From: Limonium bicolor
Taxonomy: Eukaryota; Streptophyta; Magnoliopsida; Caryophyllales; Plumbaginaceae
Assembly: GCA_023374045.1 (NCBI GenBank)
Contig: CM041783.1
Location: 94,647,298 to 94,711,297 of the forward strand
Length of the DNA: 64,000 bases
Reading direction: 5' to 3'
Part shown: piece after piece, positions 35,260-46,699 of the stretch
How positions within the stretch are numbered: the first letter of the stretch is position 1
How the letters are laid out: the number at the start of each line of letters is the position of its first letter
The notes under the pieces: generated by a model
Seen by the model: only the letters and a program-made list of their open reading frames with translations
Told to the model about the DNA's origin: nothing
The model's database searches: none
Program-made: the position numbers and the translations under genes

Positions 35260-36659
35260 TCATGCCCTATCTACTCCCTTGCCTCTCTGGGCTCCAGCAT
35301 CAGTAGATGTCTGGCCATCCTGACCGCCTCGTGGTACTCCAGATCCTCCAACTGAGGTCTTCTGAGTATTCTTTGGTGGCCTGTAATTACGGCTCTCAGG
35401 GTTCATCCAGCACTCGAATTCCCTGTGGCCCTCTTTCTTGCAGCACCGATAGACAACTTTGCGGCCTTCGCAGTCGACCCCAGGATGGTCCTTCCCACAA
35501 CGCTTACAGTAAAAATGGCGCTGGGGCTGTCCGGTGCCTGATAGTATTATTTAAGTTTAAGTTATAATCTGATGGTATAAAGGTTAAGGTTACAATTTAA
35601 TTTAAGAGGTAGGTGTTCTCACCCTTAGGAGGTGTAGATCTCAAAGGCTGAGCATCTATAGCTGGGCCGGTCAACCAAGGACGGGCTCTTTCCCTTTCTT
35701 TCCCTGGTGACCCTACTGCCCTTTCTTTGGAAAGAATTTCCTGTTCAAGGTTTTGGGTTAGCATTCATAAGGTACTTACTATGGTAACAATTTAGAATGG
35801 GATAAGTCCTTACTTTCCCTTCTTCTGGTTATTGCCTGGAGATGCTCCTCCACCCTCAGACTCTCCTTCGGGGTTCTTTCTCTTCTTTGCCCCTAGAGTC
35901 TCTTCCCGAGTCTGGAGCATTATCTCCGTCCTCGAGGCAGCCTTATAACACTCCTGGAATCTCATTGGTAAGTTCTCACAAAGTTTATTGGTAATGTAGT
36001 AAGTAAAGAATTTATAGCTTTCATTTTAATACCTGGATGGTAGTGTAGAGGGTAGCACCCATCGCCATCTGGATGCGAAACAATAGTCCTCCCCGAAACT
36101 TCTCGACCTTCACGGTCTCTGAGTAATCCACACCGGGGATGAAGTCCAGTAGACCAATGAATCGAGCGTAATACTCATCCACGGTCAGACCTCCCTGGGT
36201 CAATGTCTCGAACTCATGGCGCTTCTTCTGTTTGAGATGAGCTGGGTAGTACTTCCCCCTCAGCAATTCTACAAAGGCAGCCCACGAAAAGTCGGGCGTA
36301 GCCAGGTGCTGGTCCTTGACCAACCTCCACCAAGTGCTGGCTGCATCCTTCAGATGGAAAGCAGCAATGGCGACCTTCTTGTCATCCGGTACCTGTAAAG
36401 CTTCATATGCTTTCTCATGTTCAACAATGTAACGCTCCAAAGCTACGGGGTCTGGTTCCCCAGAATATGTAGGTGGTCGAGTCTCGCTAACTGACTTCAG
36501 CCAGTTCGTTTCCCTGGGCTGTGGCGGGTGGGCTGGTGCTCCTCCTATCTGAGTACCCAGCTGTGCGAGTACGGCAGCAACCGTCTCTGCAACTCCTGGA
36601 ATGCCGGGTTCACTGCCTCCACCTCTTCCAGTACCATGCCCTCTAGTTCCCCCAGACAT
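35260..36659 (-). CDS. gag: Element E gag, four exons, one frameshift
   Basis: Encodes a Ty3/gypsy Gag (capsid plus nucleocapsid) that would form virus-like particles and bind the element RNA. It starts at ATG 36657-36659, about 200 bp after the primer site. Exon 1 (36659-36033) has a glycine-rich N-terminus and the Retrotrans_gag core with the STWWRLV-type tryptophan pair, YYPAHLKQKK and VDEYYARF. Exons 2 (35953-35814), 3 (35740-35623) and 4 (35537-35260) follow after GT-AG gaps. Exon 4 has two zinc knuckles: CKRCGKDHPGVDC, and a second where the first Cys is Tyr (YRCCKKEGHREFEC). The stop is TGA at 35260-35262. Exon 3 has an indel that shifts frame, so this copy is damaged. No pol follows. 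Splicing is inferred from frame restoration and from matching gaps in F. Confidence 0.8.
35538..35622 (-). other. Candidate gag intron 3 of E (85 bp)
   Basis: CTAAGG|GTGAGA to CTATCAG|GCACC, phase 1, directly before the zinc knuckles. It matches the position and phase of the F intron at 49534-49602. Confidence 0.75.
35741..35813 (-). other. Candidate gag intron 2 of E (73 bp)
   Basis: GGGAAA|GTAAGG to GAACAG|GAAATT, phase 2. Unspliced, the next codon is TAA. F has no gap here. Confidence 0.65.
35954..36032 (-). other. Candidate gag intron 1 of E (79 bp)
   Basis: Flanked by ATCCAG|GTATT and ATTCCAG|GAGTG on the minus strand, phase 0. Unspliced, the frame ends four codons into it. The F intron at 49814-49880 lies at the same protein position. 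Confidence 0.75.
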
Positions 36660-36859
36660 CTGTAGTACAGTATGTCACATAAATATTCGGTAAATTACCG
36701 TATACAACTAGTAGACATTGAATTGCCTTAGGGGCTACTATGTCACGCAATTTGCGTTACTAGTCACAATATCTTTTAAGACGAGTCGTCTCATACCTCC
36801 CAAATGTTTCCCCTAATTTCCCAAGTCCTAAGCTCACTGTCTTAACCTATTATCTCGTC

Positions 36860-36887
36860 ATCAGAGCGGTACTCCGCTCTGATACCA
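36860..36887 (-). promoter_or_regulatory. Element E primer-binding site with hairpin
   Basis: Minus strand TGGTATCAGAGC (36887-36876). ATCAGAGCGG (36860-36869) pairs with CCGCTCTGAT (36874-36883). The terminal A-T pair of the A and D hairpins is here G-C, a compensated change. Confidence 0.9.
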
Positions 36888-36891
36888 CTTT

Positions 36892-38432
36892 TGTAACACC
36901 CCTCTCCATAAACACGTAATAGTCTCTCACGTAGCAATAAACAAAACATCTCGCAGCGGAAAATAAACAACAATAATAATACTCACTCGGGTGTCACCGG
37001 CCATTACTCTCCCATGCAAGTAACGAAGCCAAACTACATCCAACTTCCAACACAAACAAACTACTAACCGCCGTGATAACGAGAAACTCCTATACATCAT
37101 ACTAAGTCCATAAATCATAAACATCAACAAGTGAGCGTCTACCCAAACCTGAACATACATAACAATACCATAATACAATCCACTTCTTCATTGCAACATA
37201 TACAAACTCCAATTACCATGTTCCTGCTCTTCGGCTTCGTCAACAATCAACAACCTGTAATGGTGTAGTATCAGCGATAGACGCTGAGTATGCCGGGCCT
37301 GAACCCTATTGGTCACTTGTCATTTTACCATCTTGTTATTAGATCGGTTTCATGCTTTACCATTTTACAGTTATAATCAATACTGTAATAAACATGTATA
37401 ATATACATAATCATCCAACCGAATATTCATAAACATTTAACCATCTATCCAATCCAAATATTCATTTAATAACACAAACAACATTTGTATATCGAACGTA
37501 TTGAGTAATAACAATATAGTGTACAATGTACAATCGCCGTAGCGTACAGTTTTCATATTTAATTTACCTTAGCCTTGTAGGCTCCATCCAACCATGTTTA
37601 ATTAATACCAGTTAGGCGTCATGTTAGGACAACCCGATATCCTCACCATGGACAGTAGTCCTCCCGTACACACAAAGGTGCTCATTTCGCCAGAGGTCCG
37701 GAGGCCCCTGACTCTCTTATGTCTGGTAAGACGTCCATATAAAGGCCATAGCCACCTGACCCACGATCCAGTTTGGGCTCGTTGGGTATAACCTAGAGCG
37801 GAATCCAATTAGGAAACCCCTCAGTGATCACAAATGCGCAACCAAGTAGTTCGTAAACTACCAGGATTCCTCACCTCAACTCTTACCATCTCTCTCTCAT
37901 AATGTTTAAGATATGTTCTTAGTCTTATGGAGAATAATTATTAGTTAGCTGCCAATGGGTCTTACGCATACCTAGAAGTAATCTAGGTTATATTCATGTT
38001 CGAGATCCATGCTCTAGAGACCGACAATGTCGTGACTCATCCCTAAGTGTTTTACTTAGGTTACCATATACTTATATTAATACTATGGTATTATATCAAC
38101 TAACCGTCATGTTATCACAACAACGTATATGTATGTATATAAAGTCGATCTATAGTCACACATAGTGTTAGTCCCGTGGGACGCTGCATAATAATTAATG
38201 CAGTAGCACACAGTCACAACATGTATCCAAAACACTTAACACACAAGTGATAACAAACAAATCCGAGCCCAAGGAGCTTCCTTAGGACAACTCGGATCAA
38301 ACCCCTTTACTTACCGTTCACCAAGACCTAGGATGCGCAGTGTAGTCCACTAGCTCGTCAAGCGTCCTTGTCTGAAGTATGATATAAATGGTAATAAACT
38401 ATAAGTCAGTCTCCATGACTAACTACATCCGG
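36892..38432 (-). repeat. Element E 5' LTR, truncated
   Basis: Matches 26267-28312 (without the gap) and stops at CATCCGG (38432), where sequence of the F flank begins. The remaining 4 kb of the LTR is missing. The start TGTTACA end is intact next to the primer site. Confidence 0.9.
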
Positions 38433-39597
38433 GAAGATCTTCGCATGGCTCTAGATGGCTTCGTAATGGTCCGATGTATGGCTCAAAAATAGCCTAGGAT
38501 GGCTCCAGCTTAACTTCTTTTGATAGGATATTACACTTCAATAGCAGCAACTCAGCAAGACTAGGCAGAGTTCTTACCAATCAAATGTTGATGACGAGGT
38601 GCTTATGATGCATGTAAATATTAAATGCTAGATACGATGCAAAATGAATATGCAATTTTTGGAGAGAAGGTATGGCCTTATCTCTATTAATATGAGGTTT
38701 ACGATATAAGACATCTTCAGTTCGATCTTGAGTGATTGTTGAACTAGAATGCGTTAATCACTTTCCTCTCATGGAGGGATGTGGGTCAATCTCTCGTGAG
38801 TATGGCCGTGTGTCCTAATGTCGTGATGATACTCTTGATGCTCAGAGTAGTATTTTCCTGAGAATTTCTTTTCGAGGTTATGAACTTTCCGTTCCTCACA
38901 AATTCCTCTACTACAATGGGGTAGGCTGATTATGATTTGGTAGTTTAATTGAAGAGTCACTCGCACTCTAAAGACCTTGTGAGATTAGGTCACACTCATT
39001 CGCTCACGATCCCCTTTGGTATGATTGGGACATGTTGATAACAAGTACGAAGCTTATTATTCATGTTTCAGATCCGATAGTTTCAATTAACGCTCATTGA
39101 CTTACGAGTCAGAAGTCTTTTATTGGGTTATAACGGGGTTGAGGGGTATGATGTATGCCACATGGGACTGGAGGATTTATTTGGGAGTTGTGGAGCTTTT
39201 GTGCAATAGAGGATATGTATCACCTTCGCCATGGGTGGAATGATGATTAGACAGATGATCTTTGAGAATCCTTGTTGGTTTCGGTGGGACATCATTGGTC
39301 CTTTGGATTTGGTTTCCCCATTCTTGCCTCTTCTGGTGTACGGTATGAACTTTCTTCTCATTTTTCTTTTGTGAAATTGCATTTGGCTCGTCAATTTTCT
39401 CAAACGTTCTTTGCTTTGTGTTTTGGCTTTCAGCTTTGGAGTTGCATTGACTCACTGATCTTCTTGAAATTTTTGGTGTTTTTTTTTTGGTCTTTGACTT
39501 TGAAGTTGTATTGATCACTGATTTCTTTGAACATTTCATTTGTTGTTTTTGTGAAAGATGGTGGGGGAGAGACCATGGCTCCAGCTCATTTGTAATC

Positions 39598-39602
39598 CTC
39601 TA
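39598..39602. repeat. Left target-site duplication of F (CTCTA)
   Basis: Identical to 55040-55044 on the other side of the element. Confidence 0.9.
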
Positions 39603-42600
39603 TGTAACGCCCCTATTTAACATATTTATAGCGGAAATAAAATACTAAAGGCGCACAGATCATCGGGTTCCAAAAACCCGGTACCCAACCTCACCAAAAT
39701 ACAACTTAATGATTACAACTGTCACGGCCTAAACCTCGAGAAAACTTAACAAAAGTAAACAGTAATAAAACATATAAACTCTCAAAGCCTAATCCCATCC
39801 CAATCACTCGCTCTCTTCGTGGTCACCTGTAAAATAACTCGTACCTGCAAGACAAAACCAAGCAGCCCACCCCGAGTGGGGTGGGTCAGTTCCTTGGAAT
39901 GGAACTGGTACGATCCTCCAAAAACAAACTTATAATGCAACTCTTAAATTAATAATAGCTTGAAAGCAATCACTTAAACCACTCAAGGGAACAAGCATCT
40001 CACAAATCTTCACACCAAGATAACAAATTAAGAATAAAGATAAATAACAGAAAGATAAAGTTAGTGAAACAAAATCACATCATGTGTTAGTGAACATCCT
40101 TTTCCTTAGTTAAACCCAATTCCCGTTAGGAGTAGAAAGACTTAGATAGTCACAAAGGACTAGGAATGAAAAGATAGATCCAAGAACCAATAACTCAAGA
40201 ATGGAATAATTCAACTGGGAGAGATGGCCCCCACCGCCAAGCACGTCCTTTTAGGACAGGGGATATACAACCCCTCACTGTCTATCACGTCCCCTTTTTG
40301 GGGACAGGGGATATACAGCCCCTCACTGTCTATCACATCCCTTTTTGGGACAGGGGATATACAGCCCCTCACTGTTACCATTGAAGACGCGCGCACGTCG
40401 AAACCTCAAGAACCAGCTCATGGATGAAACGATATCCAGAGTCAAAAGAAAGATTTCCAAGATTGACCTTTTTTCTAAATTCCCACTAGATCACTAACTA
40501 CCCAGAGCAATACCAAAACACTCAGTCCTACAGAGTGCAGAAGCGTAAACCCTAAGCAGCCAATGTCTAACGGGGCACCAAATAGAAGGAACCAATACCC
40601 AAGTGAGTTTCGCATTCAAGGGTCAATTAGTCACACAAGCTGAGTTAGTCACACAACCATTTCCTTTTTAGAAATTCCTCTTAAACTCAGTTAGCGTTTT
40701 CAAAACACTCCACAAATCAATCAGCAAAAATATCGGAGTACGAGAAATCATACCTGGTATGTGAAGAACAATAAATAACTCGAATAAGTGATTCCCCAAT
40801 AGTAACCTATAATTAAGGTGTTCCAAGTGTCGATTAGTTAAGAGACTTATAAACTAAACAGCCTTTTTTCCTTACTGACTAGTAGTTCCAGGTTTACCAT
40901 TATTCTCTCACAAAGATTGGGCTTGACTTGTTAACTAAATCCTTTACTAGGCCCATTTCGTTTAGTTTAGAACGACTTAGAATTTATTCCCGAGAGTGGC
41001 CCAAACTCTCTTTGAATTGTTTAAGTGGGCTTTTGGAGTTCATAGACTTGGGCTTAGTAGGTTAGCCCAAGACCGTGTTAAGTTTATGTTGTGTAATAAA
41101 ACCCTTAAGTTAATAGTGACTATTTAATTACACACCAACTAAAACTTAAGGTTTATCATATATATATATTCTACTTATCATAACTATCACAAGGAATATT
41201 ATTTCCCACATCTATTTTAATGTATTTATACATATATATATATATATTTATATATATTTTTATGTATTAAGATTTATCCATAAAATTTTTAGGAAATTTT
41301 ACTGTATTTATTTATGTTCAATAACTTCTAGGATTAACACAACTGACATATGGTTTATAAAGTGTTTCCTTTATTTATTTAATATATATAAGTATACCCG
41401 TATTAGAAATTAACTAAGACATTCCCTATGTAACTTATTATACTTAAACTATCTTATTACTAACTGCATTCCATGTATGTTTCATAAAGTATTTCCTTTA
41501 ACTATATCTTAGGATACTAGCTCTTATAATATTTAGTTATTATAAGTGTTAATTTATTAGCTTCCTGTTTTACCCTAAGTTACTACTTTATTCCCCTTTT
41601 TATAAATGCGTAAATATACATATATTTATTCCTTAGTTTAATTAAAAATATTAACTCCCTTATAATATAGTAAATAAAATGTAGAATAATTAAATTCCTT
41701 GATTTAACTTAAGTTTCTATTTTAAACCCTACCATATAAGTATATATACATATATGTAAATAATTTCACTTCTCTTAAAAGCTAAAACCAAAACAATTTA
41801 TAAACTTACGGTTATAAAATGTTAATTTAGTTTCCCTTATTTTCCCCAGCTTAAAAGTTATTAACAAACCATACTTTATTTTTTGTTACATTAAAAACCT
41901 TATATTATAGGTTATTCTATGAAAAAACTCATAAACACAATTTTTAAAAACTTTTACCATTGCCCAAAAATTCCCAAATTTAATATACAATAACTATAAC
42001 ATTTTAGACATATTATAAAATTTTTATTTCATAAAAATATCTTTTTAATTTAGCCAAATAATTCCAGAAACCCCGTAAATTGCAAAAATCATAACTTATG
42101 TTTAAAAACTCCAAAACCATAATAATTTACATCAAAATAAACTAGATTAAATAAGGAATCTATGGTTAAAATTTCAAGTCAAAATACCTTCGGGAAGGCC
42201 ATTAACTAAAATCAACAAGTTAGAGCCAAATTCTAAAATTTAATAAACTTATAACAATTCTTAATTAACCTGATCTAATCTCGGCCGTCCAAAACTTTTT
42301 AAACGAGATCGACGGTCCCTGAACTCTCAGTTCGTCAGCGAACTCATAAACCCAGTCGAGTACTAAATCTCGATTTCCTCCTAATCCCTGAACGAAATCG
42401 AGTGATTCTTGTTTCTATAGTTTCGAAATCAAATTTCGGTTCTAATGATACGGTTTCCCCAATTATAATGCAGTATTCGATGGAATTCGAATTCAGTTCG
42501 AATGTTAGGGTTCTTAATAGTTACAGAATGCAATTCGGACACAAATCTAACAAATTCTCCTAATCTAACACGTATTGATTAAATTGAGACATGGTTTAGG

Positions 42601-43864
42601 CCGGTAACAGGATTTCGAATGACAATAACGGAGCAATTGCTCGGAAACTTACCGGAGTTGTGTGAATTGAGTGAATTCGAATTCGGGAAAACTGGAAAAA
42701 TTCAAACTTTGAGCAGTTCACGAGGCCAACTTCGAGGATCTATAACTAGCAGTACAAATCGAGTTAGGCTATGTGTAAGGGCTCATTGGAAAGAGCAAAC
42801 TTAGATCTACGTATTGATAGCAAGAACTAATCCTAACTCGCATCACACAGAAAGAAATTGAAGCTAGAAGTTGCGAGTTTACTTACCTTACGTTTTCTGG
42901 GAAGAAAACTGTGATTTTATGTGATGGTGAAACCGAGACTTTAGACACCTTGGTCTTCCAATCGGTTGCGAATTGGCTTAGGCCTTAAACAAGAAAGTTT
43001 TAGAGGAATTTAGCTCTTCAAAACGAGCTAAAGAACATGAAATTTGGATAAGAAACGAAGAAGTTATGGCTAGTCGAAGTTACCTGATTCGAAGGGAAAA
43101 CTAGAATTGCAGTTTCAGTTTTTGTAGGGTGGCTACTTTGACTCGATTTTCCGGTTGATTCAGAAGGAGTTAGGGTTTGTGTGAGCAATGGGTGTTTAGA
43201 GGGAATGTAGGAAAGACAACAAAGAAGACGGCACTCAAAAATTCCTTAAGATGAGAAAGTTATGAAGGTCACAAGATAAGTCAAAACCTGATTTTCTGTT
43301 CCGGAAATATAGGAGATAAATCTGTGTAAGTGTTGGGGGCGCGATTACCGAGGCGGCGATGAGTCAGCTGGCCATGCCACGTCAGCCCTATCAAAATTTT
43401 GGCTCTAAACTTCATTTGATCATAACTTTGGCTAGGATGATCCGTTTTTGACGTTCTTTTTATCGATCTTCATGGTTTTCCATAACCTATTTATTGGTAT
43501 AGGTTACATGGCCTGGTTTGACCATTCTCAAAAAGTTAACCCTAGCAAGGCTTAATAGCTTTAAGGTTTCTAGAATTTATATTGACTTTTATGTTTCAAA
43601 ACAATGTTCCAACACTTCCTAAAATCTTTATAATATAGTTGGAGTGTTTAGAAATTTTCCCAAGATTTATTGACTTATAAATCTTATTATTAAATTCATA
43701 ATACTATATAATAATATATAATAATTAGGGTTAAATGGGTGAAAACCCCTAAATAAATTTCACAATTCCATATAATAATTTAATATTCATAATTTCATAT
43801 AATAATTTAATGTTTAATAAAATAAATCCCCTAAATTAATTTAAATTAATTTAGGGGTATTTCA
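39603..43864 (-). repeat. Element F 3' LTR (4262 bp)
   Basis: Same sequence as 50788-55039 with scattered differences, clearly more than between the LTRs of A. It is AT-rich at 41100-42250, with a longer (TA)n run at 41230 than in the other LTR. AAG|GTAA and CAG|GTAA donor-like sites lie near 42890 and 43086 on the minus strand. Confidence 0.95.
40242..40376. repeat. Triple dyad repeat in F 3' LTR
   Basis: Three units of about 46 bp with ACGTCCC/GGGAC(G/A) pairing around T-rich loops, the same as 25794-25928. Confidence 0.85.
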
Positions 43865-43901
43865 GTATATCCCCCTTAAAAGAAACTTCGCCTCGAAGTT
43901 T
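43865..43901 (-). promoter_or_regulatory. Element F polypurine tract with abutting hairpin
   Basis: Minus strand TTTTAAGGGGGATATACTG next to the LTR. AAACTTCG (43883-43890) pairs with CGAAGTTT (43894-43901). Confidence 0.85.
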
Positions 43902-43922
43902 AACCATTAACTAATAGGCACT

Positions 43923-43940
43923 CACACCGCTTCGGGTGTG
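43923..43940 (-). other. Hairpin before the F polypurine tract
   Basis: CACACC (43923-43928) pairs with GGTGTG (43935-43940). A single unit here, compared with three in A and five in E. Confidence 0.5.
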
Positions 43941-44273
43941 CTGAGACAATAATAATTCCAATGAAATTCCATACCATTCCCACTCTTTATTTCCACTCCA
44001 ACATTCCACTCGAGAGTACCAAAATCAAATCAAACTGAATCAAATATAAACTAAAACAAACGCAAACGTGACAAACTACCGTGCCATAATGTAAAACTAC
44101 GTACATCCACCACCTTTCACACTACTAATACTGTTCTCTCCCTCTACTAACAATGCAACAAGGCATAATCCGGATGAGATAACGAAGGAGGATATGCCAG
44201 CATATCCCCTTAAAAGAGCTAAGGTACGCCCTCGTACCGCCACTAACGTGAATCACATCAGGATAGTAGAGTA

Positions 44274-44479
44274 TCATGTAAACAGATGTGGGTACTTGAC
44301 TCTCATGGAGTCCTCGGTCTCCCAAGTAGCTTCCTCAACCCCATGATGTTCCCAAGAACCTTCACTAATTTCACTCACTGATCTGCCCTCATTTCTTGGA
44401 CCTTCGTGTCCAAGATCCGAATAGGAGCCTCCTCATACCTTAGTGTATGCTCAATCTCCAATCTCTCTGGCTATAGTAC
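44274..44479 (-). pseudogene. pol: F pol C-terminal chromodomain-like tail
   Basis: Below the hAT insertion the minus strand continues the integrase end. One frame has a stop directly after the junction and then RLEIEHTLRYEEAPIRILD. After a frameshift a second frame gives HHGVEEATWETEDSMRVKYP followed by a TGA at 44274-44276. Such an ending, with the VEEATWE motif, is typical of the chromodomain of Tekay/Del chromoviruses, which steers integration to heterochromatin. It is broken here by the frameshift, an internal stop and the transposon upstream. Confidence 0.75.
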
Positions 44480-44487
44480 GTGAGAAG

Positions 44488-44947
44488 CAGTGGCGGACCC
44501 AGAAGTCAAATATTATGGGGTCCAAAAATTTTCAACATTAATATATATATTAAATTTGAAGGTATATAAGTGTGTGGTCATAAATTTATTGAGCATTAGT
44601 ATATATATATATATATATATATTTTAAATTTTAAGGTAATATTTCAATTTTAAATAAGTTGTAGTATTTATAAATAGACTCGTTTTTTTTAAAGTTAAAA
44701 CATATTACCTGGGGTTGGACTTTAACATGAGATTAAAGAAGGAATTTTGTTCCATAACATTAAAAACTAAAAATAGTTTGACAATAATTGAACTTACAAC
44801 TTCACATATAGGAACATGTCTCTACCACTAAATTATTATCAACTTTCAGTATTTTGCTTAATTTTATTTTATTAAAACTATACTTTTTTATTACCAGAAA
44901 AGCTATGGGGTCCGGACCCCTCAGGACCCCGCCTCGGTCCGCCCCTG
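44488..44947. mobile_element. hAT-type non-autonomous transposon (460 bp)
   Basis: Ends CAGTGGCGGACC (44488 on) and, on the other strand, CAGGGGCGGACC (44947 back) form imperfect terminal inverted repeats. The 8-bp target duplication GTGAGAAG is at 44480-44487 and 44948-44955. An 8-bp duplication and CAGNGGCGGA ends are hallmarks of hAT elements. The interior is AT-rich without a transposase. Removing one target copy restores continuity of the F pol frame across the junction. Confidence 0.9.
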
Positions 44948-46100
44948 GTGAGAAGGGTCAGGCATATACTTCTTCAACTGAGATACGTGAAACACATTGT
45001 GTACCTTCCCCAACTCCGCTGGTAGCTCGAGTCTGTAAGCAACTGGGCCCACTCGCTCCGTAATCCTGTACGGGCCGACATACTTAGGGCTTAGCTTCCC
45101 CCTCATCCCGAATCTGAATATCCCTCTCATCGGAGATACTCGTAAGAAGACCATGTCTCCCAACTGAAACTCGAGCTCTCTGGTACGCTGATCCCCGTAA
45201 GATTTCTGTCTAGACTGCGCTGCCCTCATGTGCTGCTGAATAACCCTGACGTCATCCTGCAGTTTCTGAATATACTCGGGCCCAATCAAGACTGCCTCAG
45301 CAGAGTCACTCACATGATAAGGGAGTCCGGCACGGCCTGCCATAAAGAGCCTGGAATGGTGCCATGCCGATAGACGCATGGTAAGAGTTATTATAGGAGA
45401 ACTCTACCAGGTGTAGACGCTCTACCCAACTCCCCTGATAGTCTAGAGCCACTGCTCGCAACATATCCTCCAATGTCTGAATAGTCCTCTCAGTCTGCCC
45501 ATCAGTCTGCGGGTGAAAAGCTGTGCTAAGGTGTAGCTGAGTACCTAAAGCCTCCTGCACCTGACCCCAAAATCTACTGAGGAAACGTGTGTCACGGTCG
45601 GAGACAATCGTCTTCGGTACCCCATGGTACCGGATGTGCTCTATGGTAAACAACTCAGCCAGTTTGGGCACCTTCCGTGTGTCCTTGATAGGTATAAACG
45701 TGGCTGTCTTGGTCAACCTATCGACTATCACCCAAATAGTATTCAGTCCACCTCTAGCTGGAGGGAGACCGACCACAAAGTCCATGCTGATGTCGTCGAA
45801 CTTCTCGCACGGTACTGGTAGCGACTGAATCTGGCCTCCTGGTCGACGATGCTCAAACTTCACCTTCTGACAAGTAAGGCATTAGGAGACGAAATCTGCT
45901 ACGTCCCTCTTCATCCCGCTCAACCAGAATAACTGCTTCAAATCCTTGTACATCTTGGTGGATCTAGGGTGCAATGATAGTGTAGAGGAATGAGCCTCAG
46001 AGAGAATCCTGGTCTGAAGTTCTGTCGCATCCTGAGGAACGCAGAGTCTGCCTCTAACCCGAAGGTGTCCCTCGCTGTCCAGCTCGTAGTCGTACTTCAA
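44948..46100 (-). pseudogene. pol: F integrase (zinc, catalytic and GPY/F parts)
   Basis: The enzyme would insert the element DNA into the genome. At 45870-46100 is the HHCC zinc region (EAHSS ... LHPRSTKMY ... CLTC), interrupted by an in-frame TAA at about 45882 just before CLTC. At 45306-45863 is the catalytic core with [21 protein letters not shown] and [13 protein letters not shown], supplying the D, D and E residues. A frameshift near 45305 separates it from the C-terminal part at 44948-45300 (GKLSPKYVGPYRI, the GPY/F module, then NVFHVSQLKKY). The hAT element follows directly. Confidence 0.9.
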
Positions 46101-46699
46101 ACCCCGTCAGCCAACCCGGCTGCTAACTTTTGTCTGATGCCCTGTAGATATACGTCACTATCCTGGGCTGCGTAAATCTCCTCAGCTATCGTGGCCGTCC
46201 TTGTCAAAGCTAGGAGTGAGTACACTCTCCTGCTCAAAGCGTCTGCCACGACATTCCCTTTACCTTCCGTGTACTGAAGGTTGATATCATAATCAGCCAG
46301 AAGCTCAACCCATCTTTGTTGTCTCAAATTCAGCTCCTTCTGAGTCCAGATGTACTTCAGACTCTTATGGTCTGTCATAATCCGAACTGTGGCTCCATAC
46401 AAGTAATGTCGCCAGATCTTCAAGGCGAAGACTATGGCGAGGAGCTCAAGGTCGTGTGTGAGGTAATTCTCTTCGTGCTTTTTCAACTGTCTAGAAGCAT
46501 ACGCTACTACTCGGCCATGCTGCATCAGTACCCCACCAATCCCTCTGCCTAAAGCATCGCAATATACCTCGTACTCCTCGTTCCCCTCTGGGATAATCAA
46601 TACTGGAGCTGTGGTCAAGGCGTCCTTCAGCGCCTGGAAGGAGACCTCACAAGCCTCTGTCCACACAAACGGACTATCCTTCTTCATCTGGGAGGTCAA
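46097..46699 (-). pseudogene. pol: F RNase H
   Basis: Open over 200 codons. It shows [18 protein letters not shown] (first catalytic Asp), the Glu-bearing [24 protein letters not shown] and [10 protein letters not shown]. It would remove RNA from the RNA-DNA hybrid during reverse transcription. Frameshifts at about 46703 and 46100 detach it from RT and integrase, so it is part of a broken polyprotein. Confidence 0.9.

Larger units (their letters stand above)
26267..38432 (-). mobile_element. Element E: gag-only Ty3/gypsy-type retrotransposon (TR-GAG-like)
   Basis: On the minus strand the order is truncated 5' LTR (38432 to 36892), tRNA-Met primer site, gag (36659 to 35260), 2.9 kb of non-coding interior, hairpin array, polypurine tract (32312-32328) and 3' LTR (32311 to 26267). 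No protease, RT or integrase sequence is present. Plant elements with gag only, known as TR-GAG, need pol in trans. The 3' part of the interior is homologous to the non-coding interiors of A and D, which links the gag-bearing and gag-less forms. The left boundary interrupts LTR F after CCACA. The right boundary is not the LTR terminus but a break at 38432, so no second target duplication can be seen. Confidence 0.85.
38430..40714. repeat. Duplicated segment, copy 2
   Basis: Counterpart of 23983-26266. Here the F LTR continues unbroken past CCACA into AATCAATCAG, so this copy represents the state without the E insertion. Confidence 0.85.

Noticed and set aside
43150..43400. Host gene sequence near GCGCGATTACCGAGG
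   Set aside because: The same sequence is in the other F LTR (54510 region), so it belongs to the LTR.
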